The notes below the pieces were generated by a model, which saw only the letters and a program-made list of their open reading frames with translations, was not told the DNA's origin and made no database searches. Of a stretch of DNA of 64,000 nucleotides, positions 32,561 to 45,410 are shown piece after piece. Within the stretch, counting starts at the first letter, position 1. Every line of letters starts with the position of its first letter. Made by a program: the position numbers and the translations under genes. This DNA comes from Taiwanofungus camphoratus (Eukaryota; Basidiomycota; Agaricomycetes; Polyporales; Taiwanofungaceae), in the NCBI GenBank assembly GCA_003999685.1, contig CP021227.1, positions 1,488,001 to 1,552,000 of the forward strand, in the 5' to 3' direction.

Positions 32561-35500
32561 ATGAGGGCTGTGGTCCCTATATTACTTCAGGGTGACGAGC
32601 CATCTCGTATGATCAGGCTCGTCGACGCTCAGAGGTGCGAGCTCGATATTTGTACTCGCAATCTGTGAATTAAATATCGTACCAATTAAAGTGCGACGCA
32701 AAACGCACTGATTCTCCCTACCTACGCGGCCTGTGTATCTGCTGTCGTCCTGATTTACCAGCTCTTAGCTGCGTCCAAGCTTGTCAGGACGCTACGTGCA
32801 AAAGTTTCCTCGGCCAGTGTTTCGGTGGAGGATGATGTCTCAGATGATGTAGAGCCAGCTGAGGGCACAGGCGGTCAGTCTAGCGTCGTTCGGCATGTCA
32901 GACGACTAGGTGGTCCTGTCATTTTTGCGTTCAAATGCGCTAGGCTCCTCTCCTGTATAGCCTTATCGGGTCTCTGTATCTTCGCTCCCGTTTCGGAAGA
33001 GCGTAGACGACTCAGTCCAGGCTTAACGAAGCCTGATGATTGGTCTCAGATTGAAGCGAGTGGAATCTATGTGAGTACGCAGTCGAAATCATAAGGTATG
33101 GCTCTCAACAGGTAAAAATAGGGGTACGCGTTACTTCTTGCACTGGCATCCATGGCTACTAAGCCGTGGCTGAGCCGACTAGCCTCACGCCATCTCTCTA
33201 CTGTACTGTTTCTCTGTTGGGCGGTATATGTGTATCGCGATATATGGCCTCTCGCAACGTTCACGCTCAAGCCAGTGGATGCTGCAGAGGGTGGTATATT
33301 ATGGACGAAGATTGCCCTCCTGACTATTGCCACTGTAGTAGTTCCACTCTGCATGCCCCGACAATACATTCCACTCAACCCAAAGGTCAGGCAATGCAAC
33401 GCTAAGTTATGGAGCGATTTTCGTTCATCTGTTTCAATAGGAGCCAAAGCCACCAAACCCGGAGCAGACCGCTTCGATTTTGTCATTAGTCTTCTATAAT
33501 TGGCTCGACAACATTGTCTTTGAAGCCTATCGCACACCACACCTCTCGTTCGAGCAGATTCCCTTCCTGCCTGATTATCGTCACACTGAGAACTTGGTCC
33601 GACTCAGTTACCCTGTGAGTTACTTTTTGTAGGGTGCGCCAGCAGCAATTCATATAACCTGTCGTAGCATCTCGACCCGTTCCAAATGCGAAAGCATGAA
33701 TACATCTTCTGGGGCTTCATGAGAGTTTTTCGTACGCGTTCTTCGCTTGCTTGATGACGACGTCAGTTAACATCGTCAACTTTTAGGCACTGAATACACC
33801 GTTATGTGCCTGATGCTAGCCCTTCGAGTGAGCAATTATCGAACTTCTCCCCTACTGAGTTTTCCTCAGACATGACACAGGCGATCACCTCCTTCGCGGG
33901 CCCCATCAGCATATATCGACTGTTGGAGTATGTACCAATCTCGGGCGCAACCTTCCACATGCTAAACTTGTATCAACAGTTATATGCAGACCGGCGGCGC
34001 AGATGCAGTCGTACGCCCATGGGTCTGGGTTGCGTTGCTATTCCTTGGGCCACTATCGAGTTCTATCCTAATTCAATGGTACATTTTCAATGCGGTATGT
34101 AAATATGCTATGTTTCTGACATTCATTTGACAAAACCCTCTTGTCACCAAGATTAGCTCGGTTGTGAGCATGGAGGCCATAATTACCCAGCTTACCTTCG
34201 ACCATGCTCTCCGTATCCGGATGAAGGCTGAGGTATCTGATACTTCAGCAAGAGACAGGGATATCACAGTTGTCGCAACTCCTGACACAGCTTTTATCGT
34301 CGAACCTAGCGATACCCAGGCATCTGCAGCGTCTCCTGATAGTGACAGTAACGAGGATGAGATGATGTGTTCCAGTACTGGCAGCCTCAAAGCGAGTGTC
34401 TCCCAAGGGAAACAGAAGTCGAGGGATGACTTGACAAACGGAAGCAGCGCCAGCACGAGCGATAAGCCTATGCCAACTAGTGACGAGAAGACTGGCAATC
34501 TTGTTGGAAGGTTAAACAACTTGGTCACATCTGATGTGGATAATGTCCACATGGGATGTGATTTCCCATTTCTTAGTGAGTTGTTCATCACTAGTCGATG
34601 TGCGGTTGAGATGATGCTGATCGGCTAATATAAGTCGTTGAAATTCCGATGATGATCATACTTTGCGTTTGCTACCTGTACCGGATTCTAGGCTGGAGGT
34701 TTGTCTCTATAATCTTTTTCCATGTCTTCTGATATCTCAGATGCCGGTTGGTAGCGCCTTTGTTGGAATGGGCGTCATGGTAGTTCTTTTACCTTTGCCA
34801 GGGTATGTAGCCATGTTCATTCAAAAGGTCCAAGTCGAAAAAATGAAGAAGGTGAGATCTAATATCTACACAGGGGAAGAAAAGCGACTCAAATACAACT
34901 AGACCGATGTGCGTGTACAAACCGTCACCGAGAGTAGGTGGCTTATGATTTACCCATATTCTCCACGTTGACGATCTTCAGGCATGAGCGTCATCCGTAT
35001 GATCAAAGTCTTCGGTTGGGAACCACGTATGACAGAGCAATTAGCGGAAAAACGTGCAGAAGAATTGCAATATCAAAGGACGTTCAAGTTATTGGAACTC
35101 ATAAATGGTTACATGAAGTGAGTGACCCTCGGACGTGTAAATGTCATCCTCTGACGAACTTCGTAGCAATATCTTACCGCTGATCACCATGATTATCACT
35201 TTTGCGACATATGTATGTGTCTTTTGGATTGACCCTACCTCGCTCACCTTTACACAGACTCTTGTCATGAAACGGGACTTGACAGGTAATTTCTTTTCTG
35301 CCGTTACGTGATGTGGGTTCAACTCACATTGATTAAGCTTCGAGCTTGTTCTCCTCCATTACCGGTATGTTGTATCACGCTTCGCTCCTTCAACAGTCGA
35401 GGATGAATTACTGGCTTGTCAGTCTTTACGATGCTCCGCCAAGAACTAAACGAGGTGTTCGGAAAGCTCCCGCGAGTCATCAAAGGTAGGTCATTGCAAT

Positions 35501-38500
35501 CTGCTCGTGTCATTGTTAAAGGTAACAACTGATTATTAACTCAGCCAAGGTTTCTCTGGACCGTATGGATGAGTTCCTGAAGAAGGTCAGCCGATGACGT
35601 TTACGGTACTTCCCATTTCCTTCATTTGGAACTGCAGACGGAGCTGCTTGACGAATATACCGGAGCGGAAGGAGATGGTGACCGGTCGCGAATCGCCCTC
35701 CCGAGCATTCAAGTCGGCCAAGACGTCATTGGCATCCGAAAAGCAGCTTTCACTTGGGATAACGATACTGATGGATCTGTCACCCCGGGGCGTCAAGGAC
35801 GGAGGTTCACCCTTCGTATAGAGAACGAGCTCGTTTTCAAGCGAGGACACATCAACCTCATCGTCGGTCCTACTGGATCTGGGAAGACGTCTTTGTTGAT
35901 GGCCTTGCTAGGTGGGCTGTCTCAGGACTCTACTCGTTCTGTTGTCAATGCTTGATTCTTACAACAGGAGAGATGCACTATATACCTGGTGGATCAGATT
36001 CCTATGTCAATTTACCTCGCTTGGGTGGAGTTGCTTATGCCGCTCAAGAATCCTGGGTACAAAACGAGACCATCAAGGTAAGTTGTATGTACATGCAAGA
36101 GGTGGTCAGTCTTTAAATGAAGCGAACAGGAAAATATCCTGTTCTGCAGCCCATATGACGAAGAACGTTACAATAAAGGTTTGTGGGAACCTCTTCCAAT
36201 CGTTGTCTATGCTGATCCTAATGAAAAATTGCAGTCATTGTCCAGTGCGGCCTTGAGCGTGATCTGAGTCTGTTTGATGCTGGCGATCAAACCGAAGTAG
36301 GCGAGAAGGGATTAACACTGAGGTACGTGATCAGTAGAGCTCTGTAACCAGGTCATCTTGATGTCATATTGCGATTAGCGGCGGCCAGAAGGTAAAGCCC
36401 ATATCAACCACTAAGGCGTTCATGCTAATGCCATGTTCAGGCTCGGATCACTCTGGCTCGTGCTGTGTATTCGTCTGCCGAGATTCTTCTTCTGGACGAC
36501 GTGAGGATCTTGTTTGCAGTATGCATAGATAGTACTGAACATGGTTCAGGTTTTGGCAGCCCTGGATGTTCATACGGCGCGGTGGATTGTAGAGAAATGC
36601 TTCAAGGGTGACTTGATCCGTGGAAGAACAGTCATTCTGGTCGTAGGTCGTTCTTACTCAATGGTCATCAAAGGTATCTTACATCGTCTGCGATGCAGAC
36701 TCACAATATAGCGATGGCCATCCCTATCTCTGAATTTGTAGTGTCGTTGGGCACGGATGGTCGGATCTTGAGTCAAGGTGGATTATCCAATGCTCTGGCG
36801 AAAGATGACAAGTTAGCTGCTGCTGTGGCTGAAGAAATCAAGGAGATCGAGAAGGCTGAGGAGGAAGTAGATCAAATCATACCTGAGGTCAAACAAGCGG
36901 ATGGAAAGCTGATTGTGGCAGAAGAAATCTCTGAGGGGCATGTTAGTTGGCAAGCTCGTGCGTTTTCTCACTTTCTCGTCATGCCCTTTTCTGAAGTGAA
37001 TGCTAGTGAAACTGTTTTTTACGAGTCTTGGAGGACGACATCCAGTTGCTTTCTGGTTCTGGTTGTTTGGATCCTATATTCTGAGTGAACTTGCAAGCGT
37101 TATTCAAATATGGGTCCTCGGTCTGTGGGCCCGACAGTATGAAAAGCATCAGTCTTCAGAAGTAGCGGTGTCGTAGTGAGTGATCGTTGATATCTCAATC
37201 CCATTAGAACACTCTGAGCTTGTCACAGTTATCTCAGTGTGTATGCCGTCCTGACATTAGTTGCTACGGTGTTCTATTGCATATACTGGATTGTCTACCT
37301 TTTCGGTACAATTCGAGCGTGGAAAGACATACACAGAAAGCTTATCTCTTCCATCCTGGGCACAACTCTGAGGTGACGAGATTTGTGATGGCCTGTGCTT
37401 CACTGACATTTGCTATTAGATGGCTGGACACGACTCCCACATCCCGCATCATAACCCGTTGTACACAAGACATACAAGCCAGTACGAGACACCCCTAATC
37501 AATCGTATTTCAGTTCAAATCAATGCTTTTGCAGTCGATGGCAGCGTCTCAGAATGCTGTTATCGCCTCATGGTGTTGACTGGGACCATGATTATGAAAC
37601 TTGGCGCTATCGTGGTATTGTCGCCAATGTTCTTGGTTCCTGGTGTCGTCGTGGCAGTCTTCGGCGTGTATTGCGGAGAACTGTATATGAAGGCTCAGTT
37701 GTCGGTAAAGCGTGAAACTAGCAATGCTCGTGCTCCGGTCTTGGGGCACTTTGGGCTGCCATTGCAGGCTTGAGTACGTAACTGCAGTACAGTCGAATAT
37801 TTAGATGCCCAGAGGTCCCTCTAGCGTCCATTCGAGCGTACGGTGCCCAGGATGCGTTCAGGAAGGAATCCTATAGACGTATCGACCGCTATACAAGGGC
37901 AGCTAGGACACAGTACAACCTCGACCGGTGAGTAAATTGTTACCGTCGTACAGTCTATCTGACATAAGTAGATGGGTGTCCGTGCGTATTGTCGCACTCG
38001 GAGGAATGTTCGCTGCTGGCCTCGCTGCCTACCTCCTGTATGGACGTACCTCTGATGCTTCAAGCGTTGGTTTCTCCTTGAATATGGCAGGTATGATATC
38101 GTGACCTCTGCGGCCGCTTAACGAACTGATGGTGGGTCCTCAGTCGGTTTCAGCGCCTTGATCATATGGTGGATAAGGGCGGTCAATGACTTTGAAGTGT
38201 CCGGTGTGTGTGGTGTTATGCAAGTTTGTTCAATTCCTCATATCCTTATTTTCAGGCAATAGGTATGTAATAGCGACGAATCTGGCCATGTTTATTCTAA
38301 AGCTGTGTGTGACAGTCTCGAGCGTATCCAGCATTACACGGTCATTGAGCAAGAACCTAAGCCTACCGAAGCTGGAGTGCCTCCGGCATACTGGCCAGCA
38401 AGTGGTGATTTAAGGGTGGAAAAACTGTCTGCTCGTTATTCTCCAGTAAGTCGTATTTCTCATTAAGTGGCTCTGGCTCTGATTGCTGACGACGGTTAGG

Positions 38501-39624
38501 ATGGCCCGCGAGTGCTAGAGGACATCTCCTTCGAAGCGAAATCTGGTGAACGCATTGGTATCGGTAAGTAACATCACTGAAACCGTGTTCTGATGCTGAT
38601 GTCGATGCTTAGTGGGACGTACTGGAAGTGGCAAAGTCAGTCTGCTTTGCATGTATGATCGCGGACATCAAGTTGACGATTGCCCAGAGCTCGCTGACGT
38701 TGTCGCTACTTCGTTGCATCTTGACCGAAGGCAAGGTATATTACGACGGCATACTCACTGACTCAATCAATTTGGATGCCCTTCGGTCTAATATTACCAT
38801 TATTCCTCAAGTTGTAAGTAGGTTGCGCTTGCTGACATTGTGTACGCGCTGACAAGCACCTCCGATTGCAGCCTGAACTCCTTAGCGGAAGCCTTCGGCG
38901 AAATCTGGATCCATTCGAGCAGCATGATGACGCAGTCTTGAATGACGCATTGCGTGCGGCTGGACTGTTCTCTGTACAAAACGAGACGGATGAGGGCCGT
39001 ATCACACTGGATAGCCAGATTGCAAGTGGAGGAGGCAATTTGTCAGTGGGTCAGCGACAGATCCTGGCATTGGCCCGAGCCATTGTGCGGCAAAGCAAGC
39101 TCTTGATCTTGGACGAAGGTGTGTCGTTCTCATATAGAGAGAATGTGGATCTGACTGCTGCAACTTGCTACTCACAGCAACATCCGCGATCGGTATGACA
39201 GAAGCACACACTGTTTACATCAAGCGACACGCTGACACTTAGGTCTAGACTACGAAACTGACACTGTCATTCAAACCTCCATGCGAAATGAGCTGCCCAA
39301 AGACGTAACCATCCTGACAGTAGCGCACCGCCTGCAGACGATCATGGATGCTGACAAGATTGTACGTGCTGTCACCCACATCTTAAGACACAAGATTCAC
39401 GCATGTTTCTTGATGCTATGCAGATGGTGCTCGATGCCGGCCGTATCGTGAGCGTCTGTTCTTCATAGACATCGCATGATTAATGTCGTTTCTAGGTCGA
39501 GTTCGACAAGCCGAGCGAGCTGCTCAAGAATGAACAGGGCATGCTTCGTGCCCTGGTAGACGAAAGCGGTGACAAAGCAACGCTCTATGCCATGGCCGCG
39601 GGCGCAAATGTGTCTACAGCGTAG
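32561..39624 (+). pseudogene. ABCC-type ABC transporter, left copy, frameshifted
   Basis: A full-length multidrug-resistance-associated type transporter gene with about twenty short exons. The first four (32561-32634, 32692-33070, 33122-33385, 33441-33614) are in phase and encode N-terminal membrane segments and the linker typical of this class ([16 protein letters not shown]). NBD1 has Walker [11 protein letters not shown]-loop QESW, signature [16 protein letters not shown] and Walker B ILLLDD. NBD2 has [29 protein letters not shown] and the H-loop VAHRLQ. Compared with the right copy, one base is missing near 37,755 (GHFGLPLQA then a stop, against [11 protein letters not shown]). This cuts the protein in the second membrane domain unless it is a sequence error. 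Substrate unknown. Confidence 0.78.
33333..39624 (+). repeat. Inverted duplication B, left arm
   Basis: This matches 57,712-64,000 in reverse. The inner edge falls exactly at the stop codon of the transporter: both copies read GCGTAG, then GCGACC on one side and CCACTT on the other. The outer edge of the right arm lies beyond the window, so the left arm may extend upstream of 33,333. Introns near the 3' end are almost identical (for example around 38,090-38,150), while the linker near 34,160-34,560 is strongly diverged. Confidence 0.93.
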
Positions 39625-40734
39625 GCGACCCATATTGTACCGTGCAGATGAGGGGCGCAAAGCAGCTTGATGTCTGGCTATAGAAGGACCAGGCGGAGCC
39701 TGAGCCAACAGCCACCACGGTATTGAAGCCACAAAGAAGACATCGTGTCTCATATACAATGCTATTTTTCACGGTCAAGTTTTGCACTTTGGCGATGCGG
39801 GAACACACACAATCTCACATTTCAACAGGACAAAGAGAAATGAACGGTATAATAGAGTTTGTAGGGCTTAACTTAGAAATGTGACGCGCATTCAGGTTTC
39901 TGTGGGTCAGAATAACAGTACGGTACCGGCGGAACCTGCTGAAGCAGTAATTTGGACTTTCCCTTGCATAAGTACCGAGCAGAGCGTCAACATTGAAGCA
40001 GAGGACATACTACATCATGTAGTCAGGATACTAGCTACTGTGACATATCTTTGAAGGGTCATAATTCTGGTTTGACAGTCCCTTTCACTGCCCGTACATA
40101 CTTCATTGGTTTTCGCTAAACGAACGCTGTTCTGGATGCCGTCCTGACTTGAGATGCAAAGTCTTTCGATCATTAAATATTGTGGTTTGGGACGATCTGG
40201 CTCCTGTTTCACGCTTTCGTATCTGTGTGAGAAGATCTCAGCAACACGGCAAGGTGCTAACTTGGTGCGGTACCGCGTGCTAGTACTTACTCAAAAAAGG
40301 TTGAGATGCTGAGTACTGAGGTCTGAAGATCTGACATCTAGAGGTTTGAGAGTGTATTGAGCGCTGAACGCGAGGCTGGCTGAAAGGGCGCATTCACACA
40401 ATCCGCAGTTGCTGAGGGAGCAAAACTGCCGCTGGCGAAGTTGCTATTGTGAACAGTCCGACGAGGCTCTGGGCTTGGTCGTTAGTGGAGCACCGTATTT
40501 CATCGACAAGAAAGTAACATGGCACAAATAATCGCGAGGAACTCCAGGTTCAACGTCAGTCTACTCCAGCGGCACAACTTGAACTGACCCCTGGTACATG
40601 CCATAAGCTTGTAGTTCCAGGACCTACCTTTGCGATCCTTTCCTTACCCCCTTGTCTTGTTCGCGTCAAATCTGAATCCGCTAACTACGGCTGTGAAATC
40701 CCTTATTACAAAGGTTGCGAGCAAGTTATCAACT
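39625..40734. other. Intergenic region, no gene seen
   Basis: About 1.1 kb between the left transporter copy and the isoaspartyl methyltransferase. Only short ORFs are present. The last 200 bases are presumably the promoter of the methyltransferase. No repeat match to the corresponding flank of the right transporter copy was seen. Confidence 0.5.
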
Positions 40735-41877
40735 ATGGCCTGGAGATGCACCGGCTCGACTAATGCAGAGCTCATCAAGAATATGGCGAAGAACGGACTC
40801 ATCAATTCGGATCGTGTCCAAGCGGTCAGTCGTACTTGCTCAAAGACGCAGGTGACTTGATCACATCGTGAAACATATGGCACATGCAGGCCATGAGCAA
40901 AGTCGATCGCGCAAACTACGTCCGTTACAAGGGCGATGCGTACGAAGATTCACCCCAGTAAGTGTATTCCGTCCCTTGTGCTACATAGCATGGTTGCCGA
41001 GCTCACGCATGACGCTCAGGACGATCGGCCATGGTGCGACCATCTCCGCCCCACATATGGTTCGCTGATTTCACCGGGCTGTAAGCAAGCTCTGTACTAA
41101 CGGCCTCCTAGCACGCGCATGCTCTAGAGAACCTACTCCCCTTCATCCGCCCCGGCGTGCGCGTCCTCGACGTTGGCTCCGGTTCCGGTTACCTCTGCGC
41201 CGTGCTATACCACCTCGCCTCCGACCCGACCGCGGGCGCGACAGGCACGGTCGTGGGGATCGAGCACATTCCCGAGCTGGTAGAATGGTCCATGGAGAAC
41301 ATGCGCCGTGATGGGCTCGGCCCAGCACTCGATGACGGACATGTCAAGATGATCGCGGGCGATGGGAGGCAGGGTGAGCAGAAGATGTCGACTGAACTGA
41401 GCTCGTATGCTGATTTGCTTCACAACGCCTCGAGGGTTTGCAAACGCTGGTGAGCTACCATAAGCTCGGCTAACGGTTCACGGCGTGCTGAGCTCACTCA
41501 CTTTTGTGTGCATTCAACAGGTCCCTATGATGCAATCCATGTTGGTGCCGCGGCGCCCACTCTGCCCGCCGCGCTGGTCGAGCAACTTGCACGTCCCGGG
41601 CGCATGTTTATCCCCGTTGGTACAAAAATGCAACAAATAATTCAGGTACATCTTGCACTTATATATCGTTCTATTCTCTGTTAGGGGCCGTGATACTGAA
41701 CTGATCCACGTTGACCGTAGGTCGACAAAGACGCAAACGGAAACGTGACAGAACAGGAGCTCTTCGACGTTATGGTCAGTCTTCGCTTCCTCCCGTACGC
41801 CAGAATAGCGTCTGATTGACGAACTGAAACACCGTCCACAGTACGTTCCGTTGACCGACCGGGACAAGCAATACTGA
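40735..41877 (+). CDS. Protein-L-isoaspartate O-methyltransferase
   Basis: This enzyme repairs aged proteins by methylating isoaspartyl residues with S-adenosylmethionine in the cytosol. Eight exons (40735-40824, 40890-40957, 41020-41059, 41112-41373, 41435-41449, 41521-41645, 41721-41774, 41842-41877) give 229 residues, close to the usual 227 or so. Landmarks are the start [43 protein letters not shown], the SAM motif [11 protein letters not shown], then [20 protein letters not shown], and the end [11 protein letters not shown]. The fifth exon is a 15-nt microexon coding for the FANA segment. Skipping it keeps the frame but removes five residues that the family normally has. It converges on the farnesyltransferase subunit gene, whose 3' end lies 374 bases away. 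Confidence 0.95.
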
Positions 41878-42251
41878 CTCAGGCTGCGGAGGAGAGTTCT
41901 ACCGAGAGATCAGAGTGTAAGAAGTGTAAAGGAGGCATGTAAGATACAATTGTAGCAGTGCATGTATACGGACCACATAATCGGTGTATCAAATAGTGAC
42001 TATGCCCTTCGGACTTGTATATACGCTTCGCCTGCTGGCTTGGGGTGCGACATTCCCGCCAGTGAAATAGTTGCTCACAACTATGGATTGAAGTTAAGCT
42101 GGTTATTTGGATGTTTTCCATCTTGATACCTGATATAATACATCGTGGTTCAGATCTCTGCTGCTAAAATCCTGTCTTCCAAACCCCCCGAGAAGCTAAG
42201 GCTGAGGAGCACGAGCCAGAGCACTTACATACTCGCAAACGTACCGACATC

Positions 42252-43584
42252 TCACGCCTGTGAAGCCTGCAATGCATCCCGGATGCGATATTCCCAATAT
42301 CTGGAGATATGAGATGAAAACTGAATGCAAATCAATAAATTGGCTACATACTTCTTTCGCATCGTATCATGCTCATCGGCCAATGACTTCCAGATCTAAT
42401 ACCGAGCTCAGCCACACTATTCACAAGAAATCACACATTTAACACCCACCTGGGCTGCTTTTGCAGTCTGCGCACCACCTTCTTGCTCATAGATATCTGC
42501 AAGGAACTCGAGCGCGTTTACGCATGGCAATTCCGCCCCAGCGGACGGTGGAGGGTTCTCGAGGTCGAGCACATCCTGCGCAGGAGGCTGAGCAGCGGTG
42601 TAGGGTTGTACAAAGGCTGTGAGACTGGCGAACGGCGTCTGCGTGTGCTCAAGCACGCCGCGAAGGTAGTTCCATGCGGAGGGATTGTTGGGAGCCAGAG
42701 CGATCTTCTCCTTCGTGAACCTAGACAGTCGTGCGTCAGAGCGATCGGTCCAGGACGGAACATGAGGGCAATTAGTATCACACGCACGCCAACTCTCTCC
42801 TAAGCACCGCATGGCGATCCTCGTCGTCCTTCCTCACCCCGCTTCCCCAAACGACAAAGAATCGATGGTGCCACGCCGAGTTATTACGCACGTCGCGCTC
42901 AAGCAGCTCTTCCGCCCACCCGCGCTCGCCCTTCCACAGCCTCTCCTCGTCATTGAAGTGGGCAAGAAGCCACTGGCGGTACGACCACGTATGGTAGTTC
43001 TTCGCGTCGGTGTCGAGTGCGCACGAGATGAAGTCCAACTCCGCTGCAGCGACGTCGAGAGAGCCCAGCGCGGTAAGCAGCAGGCGGCGGTGGTGCCACA
43101 CCTGGTACGTCTTGAGGAACTCAATCGCAAACGCGTCCATCAATCGTAGCTCGTCCTCGAGCGAGGATTTGAGAGCCAGGAGCGTCTTGTAGCGGTATTG
43201 CCTTAACGTTGTTTCATAGAGTCCATCGGACAAACAGGGGTCACTGATCAGATAGCACTGAGGCTGAAGGGTATGCCATAATGCTCACCATGCGGAGTAA
43301 TGCGCAGGATTCATACGGATGATGTGCTCTGTGAGTTGGAGCACCCTAGGGCTCATCTCGCCCGTCTTGACGATGCCCCGGAAGTAATCTGTCGCATCCT
43401 TGTCTGTGGTCGGGCAGCGATCAAAAACAGGCAGCGTTCTGCAAGGTGGGTAGAACAAACATTCGTCCGAGTAACAAATTGGCGCGAGCGGATCGACGCC
43501 TTCGTATTGTTGCAAAGGAACAACATCTGCCCACTCTGACCGCTCGGCATAGAGTTTATCTTCCTCCTCAAATGTGGCAGACAT
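42252..43584 (-). CDS. RAM2: Protein farnesyltransferase/geranylgeranyltransferase-I alpha subunit
   Basis: The alpha subunit is shared by farnesyltransferase and type-I geranylgeranyltransferase, which prenylate CaaX proteins such as Ras. Six exons (43584-43461, 43403-43289, 43201-42788, 42720-42450, 42395-42352, 42300-42252) are in phase and give 338 residues. Prenyltransferase alpha repeats are visible as NPAHYSAWQYR, YQVWHHRR, YHTWSYRQW, NNSAWHHRFF and NPSAWNYLRG. The last two small exons encode IWKSLADEHDTMRKK and YWEYRIRDALQ, matching the family C-terminus. The 57-nt first intron is a multiple of three and contains no stop, so it reads through in the genomic frame. Partner beta subunits are not in the window. 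Confidence 0.95.
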
Positions 43585-43848
43585 GGTAGAGAGAAGTGAA
43601 GAGGTAACAGTTGACAATCGTGTTATGCTTATTGTTCTAACCTGATCTGAGGGTATTGACTCAAAAACATGACGCGGGGGTATGTATGAATAATTCAGCA
43701 CAACAATAGCACAATCGGGTAGTGCACAGGTTAATGGAATCAAGTGTGCGGACAACCAATGAGACCAGGGGAGCTAAAGTATAGTAGTACAAAAACAGTC
43801 CGCAAGGAGAGAGACGCTATGTAGAGACAGCGCTATGTCAGATAATTT

Positions 43849-45410
43849 CTACGCAGCAGGCGCATTGCTCGCAGTGTAATCCTGACGATGCCATGAAGCG
43901 TAAACACAGTGTTGTCAACGAACGAACATATTACGCCTACCTCCATCTCGGCATCCAAGTCGGCTACGCTCTTTGCAGGCCTTTCGTTCCTACGTCCTCT
44001 GGCTCCGCCACCTCTTCCGCGTCTGGGTCGTCCACCACCAGTTCTTCAAGTGAATGGACCATTAGCGATGGGTACATTCAAATCACGTCCACCGTGAGAC
44101 AACACTAACCTGGCACCCTCTACAGGTGCAACGGGAGCTGGCGCAACACGCGAAGCGAGCGACGCGGGAGGAGCCGGGCGGGTCGGGTCGACGACAATTT
44201 CGATCTTCATCGGTCGTTCTGTTCATATGCAGTAGGAGAAAGTGATTGTCGAAGTCGAATAGATGGCAAGTTGGGTAACGGCGAGGAAAGTAAGAGTAGA
44301 GATTTCATCAGTCGGCTGTTCAGTGTAGGAATCAAGCAAGCAAAAGGAATAGGATACGGTCCAAAGTCGAACTTCGCATATCCTGCGGAATACCGTTTTT
44401 GCATCGTGAAAATCTTCACCACTTGAGTTGAGGACAAGCCTTTCAGGTCGACGGGAAGCGTCCTGGAACGTGTCAACCAGTAACACAGCCAAACCATACA
44501 CCCGCCCACAACTCCTACGCCGACGAAGTTGACGAATGGATACATCCCTTCCGTTCCACCTCTCGCCATGCGGACCACGTTCGGCTAGACCGAACACTGA
44601 AGGTCGCAAGTGCGGGCAATGCCAAGCTGCCACGTCTCAGACAGGTTGATCAGACCTGCCTCAACGATGACATAGGCGATTGAGTCGAGTGATGCGGGTT
44701 TGGTCGACCGTAGCCTTCCTCTAGGTTGGCGTCGGCTATGCTGACTCAGTCAAACACTTTCATCCGCTTCACCGCTTCACCTGGAAGCCCGAACCAAGCG
44801 AATGGTTGTGGCCCGACACACGACGCAACAGGTTCTCCAGGCGGACCACAGCAGAAGGATATGCAAGCTAGAGCAATAGGATGGGTGAAAGAGGTGAAAG
44901 CAGCCGATACTAACTCCCATCAATAAGCCTGTTGTTGTACTGCTGGAAGGCCTTCGTGCCGTCGCCACGCCTTTGAAAATGGACAGCTGCGACGCCCTTG
45001 GAGCGGCCCTGACTGTCGTAGTGCAGGGTGACGTCCTTGAGAGGGCCAACTGTCGTATGGAACAATTCCTGCAAGGTACATGAGCAAGCCTGCAAAGACT
45101 ATAAAAAGAGACGGAACAAACCTTGACTTGAAGTTCGTTCACATCCGGCGGCAAATTGGAGACTATAATTTTGTCAGCGGGTTGTTGGGTGGTTGCGTTG
45201 GCAGTGGCGGCCTTTGCGCCATTCACGACCCGTGCCCGTGTAGCAGGAGTAGTTGTGGGGCCACCCAATACTTGTACTTTGGCCGAGTTGCGACGAGACG
45301 ACGCGCGGCGAATGCCCTTGGGGCGAGAAGCAATAATCTAAACCGCTAGATTAAGTAGGGAGTGACGACTCTGAGAAAGATGAACATACGTCGTCCAAAG
45401 TCTTGTCCAT
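43849..45410 (-). CDS. mRNA export factor ALY/REF (Yra1/Mlo3 type)
   Basis: This is an adaptor that loads the export receptor onto spliced mRNA as part of TREX. Six exons (45410-45390, 45337-45122, 45068-44915, 44218-44110, 44043-43941, 43881-43849) give 211 residues in phase. The N-terminal motif MDKTLDDIIASRPKG is the conserved UAP56-binding motif type. The RRM follows (DKIIVSNLPPDVNELQVKEL, SQGRSKGVAAVHF, YNNRLIDGKRPMKIEIVVD), then an RGG-rich segment (GGGRPRRGRGGGARGRR). The C-terminal motif AKSVADLDAEMEDYTASN is the second conserved motif. The intron inside the RRM is 696 nt, about ten times the local norm, and contains a same-strand ORF from 44,578. Transcription diverges from RPC31. 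Confidence 0.93.

Noticed and set aside
43404-43460. Extra coding segment (CLFYPPCRTLPVFDRC) in the farnesyltransferase subunit
   Set aside because: It is a 57-nt GTTTGT...CACAG intron that happens to read through. Removing it restores the family-like YKDATDYFRG.
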